Source: Bradyrhizobium sp. Arg816 (GTDB lineage Bacteria > Pseudomonadota > Alphaproteobacteria > Rhizobiales > Xanthobacteraceae). Taken from it: a DNA stretch of 64,000 bases. Within the stretch, counting starts at the first letter, position 1, and every line of letters begins with the position of its first letter. The translations under genes were made by a program, and so were the position numbers. The DNA lies in assembly GCF_029989365.1 (NCBI RefSeq), contig NZ_JAPRAQ010000001.1, positions 248,001-312,000 of the forward strand, read 5' to 3'. Below the pieces are notes generated by a model, which saw nothing but the letters and a program-made list of their open reading frames with translations, had not been told where the DNA came from and ran no database searches. Below, piece by piece: positions 47,560 through 55,962 of the stretch.

Positions 47560-48321
47560 CTAGAACTGCACCCCGCGCGTGAGGGCACCATCGACCACGA
47601 GGTTGGTCCCGGTAATGAAGCTCGCGGCCTTGCTGGCAAGGAACACCGCACCGTTCGCCATTTCCTGCGGCGTGCCCATGCGGCCGGTCGGATTCAGCGC
47701 AAGCGCGGTCTTGTACAGCTCGGGATTGCCGTCCTTGATCTGATTCCAGACACCGCCCTCGAAATAGGTGTTGCCCGGCGACACCGAATTGGCACGGATG
47801 CCTTTGCTGGCAAGCTGGAAGGCGAGACCTTGCGTATAGTGGATGATCGCTGCCTTGAACGTGCCGTAGGGGCCGCTCGCGAAGTCAACCTCCCGCCCTG
47901 AAACGCTGGAGATGGTCACGATCGCCGCGGCCTTGCTCTTCTCGAGATACGGCATCGCCGCGTTGACGAGCCGCACGGTGCCCATCATGTCAGTGGAGAA
48001 TTCCTTCTCCCAGCTCTCCTCGTCCTGTCCGATCGACAGCGCACTGACATTGGCGACCACGACGTCGATGCCGCCAAGCTTCGAGGCCATGTCCTCGACC
48101 CAGGCCTTGAGCGCCGGGCCGTTCGAGACATCGACCGAACTGCCAAAGGCAGCGACGCCCTTCGCCTTGATCGCGGCGACTGCGCTGTCGACGTCGGCCT
48201 GGTTGCGCGCGCAGATGCCGACATCCGCGCCTTCCGCCGCGAATGTGTCGGCGATCGCCCTGCCGATCCCCTTGGTGCTGCCGGTGACGAGAACCTTTGC
48301 TCCCTTGAGTCCCAGATCCAT
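47560..48321 (-). CDS. SDR family oxidoreductase
   Basis: A 253-residue short-chain dehydrogenase. TGSTKGIG (residues 13-20) binds the nucleotide, and Ser138/139, Tyr152 and Lys156 (YGTFK) form the active site. GREVDFASGPYG is a slightly unusual stretch before the Tyr. GGGAGG upstream selects ATG 48321 over an ATG two codons earlier. It lies inside the amide operon between the transporter and the last amidase, so it may process an alcohol or aldehyde released from an amide; this is inference. Confidence 0.88.
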   Translation of the reverse strand: MDLGLKGAKVLVTGSTKGIGRAIADTFAAEGADVGICARNQADVDSAVAAIKAKGVAAFGSSVDVSNGPALKAWVEDMASKLGGIDVVVANVSALSIGQDEESWEKEFSTDMMGTVRLVNAAMPYLEKSKAAAIVTISSVSGREVDFASGPYGTFKAAIIHYTQGLAFQLASKGIRANSVSPGNTYFEGGVWNQIKDGNPELYKTALALNPTGRMGTPQEMANGAVFLASKAASFITGTNLVVDGALTRGVQF

Positions 48322-48368
48322 GTCCATTCCCTCCCTATTGACGACTTGAAAACATGCCATGCGGCCAT

Positions 48369-49094
48369 TCAGAGCAGGAGCTGCTCGCGGACATTGTCCT
48401 CGTTAACCTCGCCACCCGCCAGCGACTGCGCGATCTTGCCCTTCTCCATGATGTAACAACGCTCAGCGATGGCCAGGATCGTGTCGAGGTTCTGCTCGAC
48501 GAAGATGATGGTGGTCCCGAGCTCGTTCCGGAACGATCTCAGCGCCTCGCAGATGTGCTGGACGATCGAGGGCTGGATACCCTCGGACGGCTCGTCCAGG
48601 ATCATCAAGGACGGATTGCCGATCAGCGCGCGGCCTATGGCGAGCTGTTGCTGCTCGCCGCCCGACATCGTGCCTGCGGCCTGCCGCCGGCGTTCCTTCA
48701 GTCGCGGAAAATACTCATAGACGAGTTCAGGCAGCTTCTTGCCGCCGGGACCGCCGATCAACTCGCCGACCTGCAGGTTTTCCTCAACGGTCATCTGTGG
48801 GAAGACATCGCGTCCCTGCGGGATGTAGCCGAAGCCCGCCCTCGCCCGCGCGTCGGCTTCGAGCTTTGTTACGTCCTGCCCCATGAAGCTGATCGTGCCA
48901 CGCCAGGTTTGCAGCAAACCGATCAGGCACCGCATCAGAGTCGACTTGCCGACACCGTTACGGCCGATCACGCCGACAATCTCGCCGCGGGAGACCGACA
49001 TGGTGACGCCCTGCAGAATCGGCGTCGCACCGTATCCCGCCCATAATTCCGATACGTCCAGAATCCGGTCAGTGGGATTGGGTTCAGTGAGCAT
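48369..49094 (-). CDS. Amide/urea ABC transporter ATPase, UrtE/LivF-like
   Basis: A 241-residue ATPase. Walker A GRNGVGKST at 44-52, signature MSGGEQQQLAIGRAL and Walker B LMILDEPSEGIQPSI are present; GIQPSI is typical of UrtE. It powers import together with the other ATPase. Its ATG at 49094 lies inside the end of that gene (11-base overlap), showing translational coupling. Confidence 0.9.
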   Translation of the reverse strand: MLTEPNPTDRILDVSELWAGYGATPILQGVTMSVSRGEIVGVIGRNGVGKSTLMRCLIGLLQTWRGTISFMGQDVTKLEADARARAGFGYIPQGRDVFPQMTVEENLQVGELIGGPGGKKLPELVYEYFPRLKERRRQAAGTMSGGEQQQLAIGRALIGNPSLMILDEPSEGIQPSIVQHICEALRSFRNELGTTIIFVEQNLDTILAIAERCYIMEKGKIAQSLAGGEVNEDNVREQLLL

Positions 49095-49803
49095 GCGTCT
49101 TACCGAGATAAATTTCCGCGACTTTCGCGTCCTGCAAAATGCTTTCGAGATCGCCGCGTGCGAAAATCTTGCCGAGATGCAGAACCGTGACGCGCTGGGC
49201 GACCTGGCGCACGAAGGCCATATCATGCTCGACGACAAGAACCGTCATGCCCTCTGCATTGAACGACTTGATCAACTCGCCGGTCTTGAAGGTTTCCTCC
49301 GGCGACATGCCGGCAGTCGGCTCGTCCAGCAGCAGGAGCTGCGGCTTCAGCGCCAGCGCCATCCCGATCTCGAGCCATTGCTGCTGACCATGCGACAGCG
49401 CGCCCGCGAGCTTATCGCTGTCCGGCCCCAGGTTGAGCAGAGTCAGCAGGCGATCTTCCTCGGCGATGCGTTCCGCGCCGGACAGTCGTTCCTGGAGCGC
49501 GATCTGGATGTTCTGCCGAACCGGCAGCTCCTTGAACACGCTCGGAGCCTGCATCTTGATGCTCATGCCTCGCTGAACGCGCGCGTATGGACGTTCAGCC
49601 GTGATGTCGACGGTATCGAACAGGATGCTGCCCTGGCTCGGCGGGTAGAGACCCACGATCAGCTTGAACAATGTGCTCTTGCCGGCGCCATTGGGTCCGA
49701 TCAGGCAGTGGACCTCGCCGGCGTTGACCGTGAGGTCGACGTCGGAGACTGCGGTCAATCCGCCAAAACGCTTGGATACGCCCTTGACTTCGACCAGCGC
49801 CAT
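49084..49803 (-). CDS. Amide/urea ABC transporter ATPase, UrtD/LivG-like
   Basis: A 239-residue ATPase. Walker A GPNGAGKST lies at 36-44. The signature is LSHGQQQWLEIGMAL, the UrtD form, followed by LLLLDEPTAGMSPEE. UrtD-like signatures suggest a substrate of the urea or short-chain amide class. It lies two bases after the permease gene and overlaps the next gene. Confidence 0.9.
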   Translation of the reverse strand: MALVEVKGVSKRFGGLTAVSDVDLTVNAGEVHCLIGPNGAGKSTLFKLIVGLYPPSQGSILFDTVDITAERPYARVQRGMSIKMQAPSVFKELPVRQNIQIALQERLSGAERIAEEDRLLTLLNLGPDSDKLAGALSHGQQQWLEIGMALALKPQLLLLDEPTAGMSPEETFKTGELIKSFNAEGMTVLVVEHDMAFVRQVAQRVTVLHLGKIFARGDLESILQDAKVAEIYLGKTHAH

Positions 49804-49805
49804 GA

Positions 49806-50882
49806 TCAGGACTCTTCCGACTGCAAGCGACCAGCCTCCGCCATAACGGCGCCGTCATCGCGTGGCCGTCGCCCGCTCCACCAATCGGCAGCCAGCTTGC
49901 CGATGCCGAGCACAAAACCCTGCGGCGCCAGCATCACTGTGGCAAGAAGCAGCGCCCCCATCAGCACGAGTGCTGCCTGCTGGCTGTAGACCGTGATGGT
50001 CTGAAAGCCGAACAGCAGCAGGAACGATCCGACCAGAGTCGCGGTCAGATCGCTTCGTCCGGAGAAAGCCACCCATACGATGGGCATCGCCGCCGCAGGC
50101 AGGCCGATGCTGGACGGCGTGATGAATTGGCCCCAAGACGTGTACAGCGCACCACTCAGCCCTGCGAGGCCGCTGCCGATCACGAAGGTCAGGAGCTGGT
50201 ACTTCCGGACGTCATAACCCAGCATCTCGGCGCGCTGCGGGTTCTCGCGCGTCGCCACGATGACGTTGCCGATGCCTGAATTCACGAGCATGCGCAACGC
50301 GAGATAGACGATCACGATCAGCGCGATCATGACGTAGTAGAGCGCCGATCCCTCGATATAAAAGTCGCCGACGGCGAGCGGGTCCATGCCCTTCATGCCG
50401 TTGAAGCCATTCAGCCGCGCCGGGCCGATGTGCCATTCCGGTCCCGCCGTCTGGCCGAGGAAGAAGGCAAGCACCAGCGTCGCAGACAGCGTCACGATCC
50501 CGAAGAAGATGCCGTTTATGCCACCCCAGATCATGAAATAACCGAGGATGCCCGCCGCCACCATCGCAAGGACAACGGACAGCGCAAGCGCGGCGATCGT
50601 TGCGGTGCCGCCGCCCATGTTGATCGCGAGCACGCCATAACCGTAACCGGCGATGCCGAAGAACAAGGTCTGGCCGAACGACAGCATCCCGCCATAGCCC
50701 CACATCAGGCAGAGGCCGAGCGCCATGAATATCCAGATCAGGAAATAGGCGAAATTCCCCACATCATAGGAGTCGGCGAACAGCGGATATGTCAGTGCGC
50801 CCGCGAGCACTGCAAGGAAGCAGGACCAGAAGATCTTGCCACGTCCGAGCGTCTGCGGACCTTCCAGCAGCTTGAACATCAC
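49806..50882 (-). CDS. Amide/urea ABC transporter permease, UrtC/LivM-like
   Basis: A 358-residue inner-membrane permease with about ten helices. MWGYGGMLSFGQTLFFGIAGY is the LivM-type signature and ATRENPQRAEMLGYDVRKYQ the cytoplasmic coupling loop. It pairs with the LivH-like subunit, whose gene ends nine bases earlier. Confidence 0.9.
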   Translation of the reverse strand: MMFKLLEGPQTLGRGKIFWSCFLAVLAGALTYPLFADSYDVGNFAYFLIWIFMALGLCLMWGYGGMLSFGQTLFFGIAGYGYGVLAINMGGGTATIAALALSVVLAMVAAGILGYFMIWGGINGIFFGIVTLSATLVLAFFLGQTAGPEWHIGPARLNGFNGMKGMDPLAVGDFYIEGSALYYVMIALIVIVYLALRMLVNSGIGNVIVATRENPQRAEMLGYDVRKYQLLTFVIGSGLAGLSGALYTSWGQFITPSSIGLPAAAMPIVWVAFSGRSDLTATLVGSFLLLFGFQTITVYSQQAALVLMGALLLATVMLAPQGFVLGIGKLAADWWSGRRPRDDGAVMAEAGRLQSEES

Positions 50883-50891
50883 AAATTCCCT

Positions 50892-51758
50892 TTAGCGCCC
50901 ACGACGAACAAGAACGCTGGAAAGCCCCTCGGGCAGCACACGAATGATCAGAATGACGGCGACCAGCATGCCAATCTGTCCGATGATCTGACCGTAGCTT
51001 GCATTCAGCGCCATCCGAATGATCGCCAGGAACACCGCGGCCGGCGCCGTTCCAAGCAGCACGTTCGCTCCTCCGATTACGACCGTAACGAAACTTTCGA
51101 CCACGAAGGTCGCGCCCATGGTCGGGATCAGCGTCATCGTTGGCGCGTAGAGCGCCCCGCAAAGTCCGGCAAGGCCGGTGCCGATCCCGAAGCTGATCGA
51201 ATAGATTCGGCCCGTTCGCGCGCCCAGCGCCTTCGCCATCGCAGCGTTCTGCATCGTCGCCCGGGCGATCACACCAAAGCGCGTCTTCATGAAAACGATG
51301 TAGAGACCGCCCAGCACGGCCACCGCGCAACCGAACAGCACCAGACGATAGGTCGAAAACGTATAGCCGCCGATCGCGAAGCTTCCTTCGGGCGTTCCGA
51401 TGCCCCGTACGGCTGAGCCGACAATGAGGAGCATCGATTGCGTCACGATGAGGCTGAGCCCCCAGGTGGCGAGCAGGGAATCCAGCGGCCGTTTGTAGAA
51501 GCGCCGCACGATCAGGAACTCGACGGCGACACCGATGAGTCCCGCCGTCAGCGCGGCCAGGATCTGGGCAATCGCCAGCGGAACGCCCAGATTCACCAGG
51601 CCGACGGTGACATAGGCGCCGCACATGATGAACTCGCCATGCGCCATGTTGATGACGCCCATCATGCCGAACACGATGGCGAGACCTGCGGCCGAGAGAA
51701 TGAGGAACGCGAACACGTCGGCGAACTGATAGAATACCGAGAATACTTCAGCCGACAT
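50892..51758 (-). CDS. Amide/urea ABC transporter permease, UrtB/LivH-like
   Basis: A 288-residue inner-membrane permease with about eight helices. GMMGVINMAHGEFIMCGAY is the family signature; ATMQNAAMAKALGARTGRIY is the coupling loop. ATG 51758 is chosen over an upstream start that would add 21 Arg-rich residues. It comes 98 bp after the binding protein gene, the widest gap in the operon. Confidence 0.9.
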   Translation of the reverse strand: MSAEVFSVFYQFADVFAFLILSAAGLAIVFGMMGVINMAHGEFIMCGAYVTVGLVNLGVPLAIAQILAALTAGLIGVAVEFLIVRRFYKRPLDSLLATWGLSLIVTQSMLLIVGSAVRGIGTPEGSFAIGGYTFSTYRLVLFGCAVAVLGGLYIVFMKTRFGVIARATMQNAAMAKALGARTGRIYSISFGIGTGLAGLCGALYAPTMTLIPTMGATFVVESFVTVVIGGANVLLGTAPAAVFLAIIRMALNASYGQIIGQIGMLVAVILIIRVLPEGLSSVLVRRGR

Positions 51759-51856
51759 CTCTGTCCCTTTGTCGATCCCGGCGCCGCATCGTTGCGGCGC
51801 CGGCCTTGTCCAAGAGCGCAACTCTCAATACGAGCAAAGTCCGTGCCCGTCAGGCG

Positions 51857-53098
51857 TCACGATTTCTTCGGAAGATGGCTCGGCGTGTATTGGTCCTTGT
51901 CGTTCTTCTTGGTGAGATCGCAGCCGATTTCGCCAAGCCAGTACGGCTGGATCGTCCCATAGTCCTTCTCGACCTTCACCTCATGCTTCGGCCCGACCGA
52001 GATCAGGCGCATGCGGTGCGAGGTGTGCTGGCTCTTCGGATCGATGCACACCTTGCCTTCGGGAGCGTCGATGCAAGCATCGCCGGTCGCGATAACCTTG
52101 CGCATGTCGTCGAGCTTGATCGACTTCGCCTTCTCGACCAGCGCCTTGTACATGTAGAGCGCATTATAGGCATTGTAGCCCATGTCGTTGATGTAGAGCT
52201 CGTCAGGGAATTTCGCGTGCCAGCGCTTCTTGAACTCGGTAGCCTCTGGCGTGTCGATCTCCTCGAACCAATTCGCAGTCGCATGCATGTTGTTGAGCGC
52301 CGGCGGCTTGAACCGTTTGTGCTCGAAGCCGAGCATGACCTTGATCGACGATCCCATCGGCAGGTTGAGGTTGGCCGCAGCCGCCTGCTCGAAGAATGAA
52401 TCCTGGGCAGCGCCGACGTTGATCGTGAGCAACCAGTCCGGCTTCGCCTTCTGGATATTCTGGATGGTCTGCGCGAACTGCGACACGCCGAGCGGAATGA
52501 ACTCCTCGCCGACGACCTCGCCGCCGAGATCCTTCATGATCTTGCGGTTCCACTCGGCCGAAATCTGACCGAAATTGTAATCGGCGGCGATGACATAGAC
52601 CTTCTTGCCGAATTTCTCGACCATCCATGGAATCAGCGTCGAGAATTGCTGCTCCGGCACCGCGCCCATGCTGATCATGCTGGCGTCGCAGACGCCGCCT
52701 TCATACTGGTTGGTGTAGAAGTACGGCGTCGAGGTGCGATCGACGATCGGACGCAGCGCCTCGCGAGAAGCCGAGGTGATGCCGCCGATCAGCACGTCGA
52801 CCTTGTCGCGGTTGAGCAGTCGACGGCCGAACTCCTGATAGCGCGCGTTATCGCCCTGCGGATCAAGGTGAATCAGCTCGATCTGTCGCCCCAGGATGCC
52901 GCCGCTCTTGTTGATCTCCTCGACGGCGAGCTGCGAGCCGTGCAGCTTCGGCATGCCCATGAAGGCGAGGTCGCCTGACACGTCCTCGAGCAGGCCCACC
53001 TTCAATGGCGGTTCCGCCGCCCGAGCAACACTCACCCCCGCCGCTGTACCGAGCATAGCGCCGAGCAAGACCATTCCGAGCTTACGTCCCGAATTCAT
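51857..53098 (-). CDS. Amide/urea binding protein, UrtA/FmdD-like
   Basis: A 413-residue periplasmic binding protein. A signal peptide ends at VARAAE (residue 28). KVGLLEDVSGDLAFMG starts lobe 1, and TSASREALRPIVDRTSTPYFY and YVIAADYNFGQ are shared with UrtA and AmiC proteins. It collects urea or short amides for the transporter. AmiC at 55963 is a cytoplasmic relative. The formamidase gene lies 34 bp upstream, and the permease gene follows. Confidence 0.9.
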   Translation of the reverse strand: MNSGRKLGMVLLGAMLGTAAGVSVARAAEPPLKVGLLEDVSGDLAFMGMPKLHGSQLAVEEINKSGGILGRQIELIHLDPQGDNARYQEFGRRLLNRDKVDVLIGGITSASREALRPIVDRTSTPYFYTNQYEGGVCDASMISMGAVPEQQFSTLIPWMVEKFGKKVYVIAADYNFGQISAEWNRKIMKDLGGEVVGEEFIPLGVSQFAQTIQNIQKAKPDWLLTINVGAAQDSFFEQAAAANLNLPMGSSIKVMLGFEHKRFKPPALNNMHATANWFEEIDTPEATEFKKRWHAKFPDELYINDMGYNAYNALYMYKALVEKAKSIKLDDMRKVIATGDACIDAPEGKVCIDPKSQHTSHRMRLISVGPKHEVKVEKDYGTIQPYWLGEIGCDLTKKNDKDQYTPSHLPKKS

Positions 53099-53132
53099 CG
53101 TGATATCCCCTGTTTCTGAAAGCGGCTGGATG

Positions 53133-54131
53133 TCATGGCTTGAGGTAATTCTTCAGGATCGATGCGCCCATCGTGTATTTTGGGTCGACCATGTTGCCGA
53201 GGCGCATGCGGCCGGCCTGGCTGAGCAGCATGTAGGCGTCGATCTCGTCGAAGCCGTAATCGGCCGCCATCCACCGCACGAGTTCGCGATAGGCGATACG
53301 GGCCGCGTCTTCGAGCGGGCGGGCGCTGCCGATCGTCATGATGAAGTCCTTTGTCTCGAGCCGCGGCCAGGCGAAGCTCCAGTTCTTGATCAGGTCGACC
53401 TGCAGCGTGACGGTCGCGCGCTGCTCCAGCGCCACGCCGGAGAGTTCGCCGTCGCCTTGCGTCGCGTGACAGTCGCCGACGTAGAGCATCCCGCCGTCGG
53501 TATGCACCGGGAAATAGATGATCGAGCCGGGGGCGACGTCGGGCAGATCCATGTTGCCGCCGTGGTAGTCCGGCTGCAGCGAGGAGATCGCCTCGATCTC
53601 CGGCGAGACGCCGATGGTACCGATGAACGGCTCGTAGGGCAGCGTCAGCTTGTCGTTCCAGCGCACGCCGTTCCTGTCGACATGCAGCTTCTTCACGCGT
53701 TCCGGCAACGGCGGATTGAGCAGCGCCGTCGAGCCTGTCCCGACCAGTCCGCCGAACTCCGGAATGATGCAGGTCGTGCCGGCAGGCTGTTCGCCCCGTG
53801 TCTCGACGTCGCGGATGTAGATCGCCAGGCAATCGCCCTTCTTGGCGCCCTTCACCGCGATCGGCCCGCATTGCGGATTGAGATAGGGGAAGTTCAATTT
53901 GGCGGTGGGGCTATCGGTCTCCTTGGTGAGCACGCCGCCAAAGGCGTCTTCCGTCTCGACGACGACCACTCCGCCCGGGTCGATCGACAGGGTCGGCTTG
54001 GCATAGGGACCGTAGACGTAGTGGAAGCCGCCCTGCTGCTCGATCGTCAGGCTGTGCGTCGCGCCGGTCGCGCCTTTGGCGACCGCACGCTTGGCCATGA
54101 TGGAATTTTTCAACCAGTCTTCAACGGACAT
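53133..54131 (-). CDS. Acetamidase/formamidase family enzyme
   Basis: A 332-residue enzyme of the FmdA/AmdA family, which splits formamide or acetamide to acid and ammonia. Family text includes VVETEDAFGGVL, GCDCLAIY-like KKGDCLAIYIRDVE, DYHGGNMDLPDVAPGS, and GDCHATQGDGE, the metal and substrate site residues. ATG 54131 has GAGGAG upstream. The gene lies 17 bp after the first amidase. Formamide or acetamide is likely, but not proven. Confidence 0.92.
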   Translation of the reverse strand: MSVEDWLKNSIMAKRAVAKGATGATHSLTIEQQGGFHYVYGPYAKPTLSIDPGGVVVVETEDAFGGVLTKETDSPTAKLNFPYLNPQCGPIAVKGAKKGDCLAIYIRDVETRGEQPAGTTCIIPEFGGLVGTGSTALLNPPLPERVKKLHVDRNGVRWNDKLTLPYEPFIGTIGVSPEIEAISSLQPDYHGGNMDLPDVAPGSIIYFPVHTDGGMLYVGDCHATQGDGELSGVALEQRATVTLQVDLIKNWSFAWPRLETKDFIMTIGSARPLEDAARIAYRELVRWMAADYGFDEIDAYMLLSQAGRMRLGNMVDPKYTMGASILKNYLKP

Positions 54132-54148
54132 GCGATTGGCTCCTCAAC

Positions 54149-55549
54149 TCAAATCCCGGGATGACGCTTGTGCCAGTCGGTAACGCGCTGGAACGCATCG
54201 CCCGCGCGAACGAGGCGGGCCTCGTCAAAATGACGGCCGACGAACTGGAAGCCAACCGGACCGCCATTCGCGGCGAAGCCGCCGGGTAGCGTCACGGTCG
54301 GGCTTCCCGTCATGTCGAACGGGCATGTGAAGCGAAGCAAGCCTCCGATCAGCGAGGCGTCCTCGCCGAGGGACGCCATCTTGGCGAGCGTGGGCGCGGC
54401 GAATGCCTGGGCCGGCACTGCGAGGAGATCGACCGACTCGAACAGCATACGCACTGCGCCGCGAAACGCCTCGCGGCGAAGCACGATCTTCTGATAGTCC
54501 ATGCCGGACTGCTGCCGGCCGAGATCCAGCAGGCCCGCGAGTGCCGGGCCGTACTCGTCCTTGCGCGCGGGATAAGTGTCCTCATGCGCGACGGCGACCT
54601 CGATGCCGCAGAGCGGGAACCAGTCGTCGATGACCGCCTTGGGGTCGGGGAAGTTGATCTCCTTGATCTTCGCGCCGAGATCGGCCGCTACACGCAGCCC
54701 CTCAGTCAACACCTTGGCCGCGTCGTCGTCGGTGCCTTCGCTGGTCCAGCGCCGGTCGACACCGATCGTTACTCCGCGAAGGTCGCCGGACAAACTGGCG
54801 AGATAGTCAGGCACGGGCAGCGGAACCGACGTCGTGTCCTTGGGGTCCTGACCCGCGATCACGCCGAGGATGGCGCCGCAATCGACCGCGCTCCGCGCCA
54901 TCGGGCCGATGTGATCCAGCGTCGCCGCAAGCTCGAATGCGCCGTAGCGGCTGACGCGTCCCCACGTCGGCTTGAGCCCGGTGACGCCGTTAGCCGCGGA
55001 CGGAAAGCGGATCGATCCGCCCGTATCGGTGCCGAGCGAGCCGAAGCAGAGGCCTGCCGCGGTCGCGACGCCGGAACCGCTCGATGATGCGCCGGGCCAG
55101 AGATCCGCGTTCCACGGGTTCTTCGGCGGGTCGATCTTCGGGTGATGATCGGCGTAGGCGCCCTCGGTTTGCTGCAGCTTGCCGAGGATGATGGCGCCGG
55201 CATCCTTCAACCGCGCGACGACGGTCGCATCTTCGGCTGGGCGGAAATCGCGATGAATCGTCATGCCGTGCGCCGCTGGTGCGCCCTTGGCCCAGCAGAG
55301 GTCCTTGACCGCCACTGGAACGCCATGCAGCGGTCCCTTGACCTTGCTCGATGCGATTTCCTTCTCGGCCACGACCGCTTGTGCCAGGGCCGAGTCCGCC
55401 ATCAGATAGGCGTAGCTCTTGAGTTTTACGTCGAGCTGTTCGATCCGCCCGAGCATCGCCTTGGTAACTTCGACCGGCGACAGCTTTTTGGCTTGAATCT
55501 GCTGTCCGACCTCGACGAGCCCGAGATAATGAAGATCTGTCATCGCCAT
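54149..55549 (-). CDS. Amidase signature enzyme, leader gene of the amide operon
   Basis: A 466-residue amidase with Lys82 in AVKDLCW, ASSSGSG at 154-160, and nucleophile Ser179 in GTDTGGSIRFPSA. It has a related copy at the end of the operon. ATG 55549 has GGGGAG upstream and is chosen over a longer frame that adds 50 residues of Arg-rich text. It is the first gene after the attenuator, so its transcription should depend directly on AmiR. Confidence 0.92.
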   Translation of the reverse strand: MAMTDLHYLGLVEVGQQIQAKKLSPVEVTKAMLGRIEQLDVKLKSYAYLMADSALAQAVVAEKEIASSKVKGPLHGVPVAVKDLCWAKGAPAAHGMTIHRDFRPAEDATVVARLKDAGAIILGKLQQTEGAYADHHPKIDPPKNPWNADLWPGASSSGSGVATAAGLCFGSLGTDTGGSIRFPSAANGVTGLKPTWGRVSRYGAFELAATLDHIGPMARSAVDCGAILGVIAGQDPKDTTSVPLPVPDYLASLSGDLRGVTIGVDRRWTSEGTDDDAAKVLTEGLRVAADLGAKIKEINFPDPKAVIDDWFPLCGIEVAVAHEDTYPARKDEYGPALAGLLDLGRQQSGMDYQKIVLRREAFRGAVRMLFESVDLLAVPAQAFAAPTLAKMASLGEDASLIGGLLRFTCPFDMTGSPTVTLPGGFAANGGPVGFQFVGRHFDEARLVRAGDAFQRVTDWHKRHPGI

Positions 55550-55654
55550 CGTCTCCCCACGTTTTGGCCGACGCAAGCGCAGGCATGGCAATCGTCGCGC
55601 GCGCCACCGGCTTGGCGACGCGGATGCATCGCCAATTTTCTTAGCGGCAAAACG

Positions 55655-55696
55655 AAAAAAGCCACCCGTCCCTCGCGAATGAGGTGACGAATGGCT
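55655..55696 (-). terminator. Leader terminator before the amidase gene
   Basis: On the minus strand a long stem with 5' arm AGCCAUUCGUCACCUC and 3' arm GAGGGACGGGUGGCU (internal 2x2 loop and one bulge) is followed by six T. It lies 106 bp before the amidase ATG, inside the transcribed leader, where it would stop transcription unless prevented. Confidence 0.8.
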
Positions 55697-55709
55697 CAAA
55701 TGCCGCGTC
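55686..55709 (-). promoter_or_regulatory. Candidate antiterminator hairpin for AmiR
   Basis: GACG and CGUC pair outside, GGC and GCC inside, with hexaloop AUUUGA. It uses the bases that form the 5' arm of the terminator, so only one can form. ANTAR proteins bind hexaloop hairpins of this kind; the usual loop has A1 and G4, here A1 and G5, so the match is imperfect. A second small hairpin with loop ACAAGU lies upstream at 55744-55755. Confidence 0.5.
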
Positions 55710-55819
55710 TATGATCTATCGCATCGGATCCGGAATCGAACGATGCACTTGTGCAGAGACCAGGACGTCATCGGCCAGATCAACGCACGCAGGGTTCGAG
55801 TGGAAGCCCGTAGTACAAA

Positions 55820-55849
55820 ATTCTAAGGATGTGCGTAGCACCTTGTCAA
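55820..55849 (-). promoter_or_regulatory. Sigma70-like promoter of the amide operon
   Basis: On the minus strand TTGACA (55849-55844), an 18-base spacer and TAGAAT (55825-55820) match the vegetative promoter pattern closely. Transcription would start near 55813, giving a leader of about 260 nt to the amidase ATG. A GTGC-GTA-GCAC palindrome lies inside the spacer. Confidence 0.65.
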
Positions 55850-55962
55850 CGAGGCCAGTTGCACAAATTTCGCAATGTGCATGCGCAGCAAATCAGCATC
55901 CCCTCTTGCACCAACATCAGTCATGATGGTTTCCTGACGCCTCGCGTCGCCGAAAGCCATAG

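Larger units (their letters stand above)
55550..55962. other. Divergent control region of the amide genes
   Basis: The 413 bp between the first amidase and amiC hold, on the minus strand, a sigma70-like promoter (55820-55849), a leader of about 155 nt with hairpins and an intrinsic terminator (55655-55696). Several TGCAC/GTGCA half-sites occur: 55744-55755, 55831-55841 and 55861-55880. The amiC promoter must lie in the right part; I cannot pick it confidently. Confidence 0.65.

Noticed and set aside
55700..55962. Sigma54 promoter for the amide operon
   Set aside because: I looked for TGGCAC-N5-TTGC on the minus strand and found none; the sigma70-like promoter fits better.
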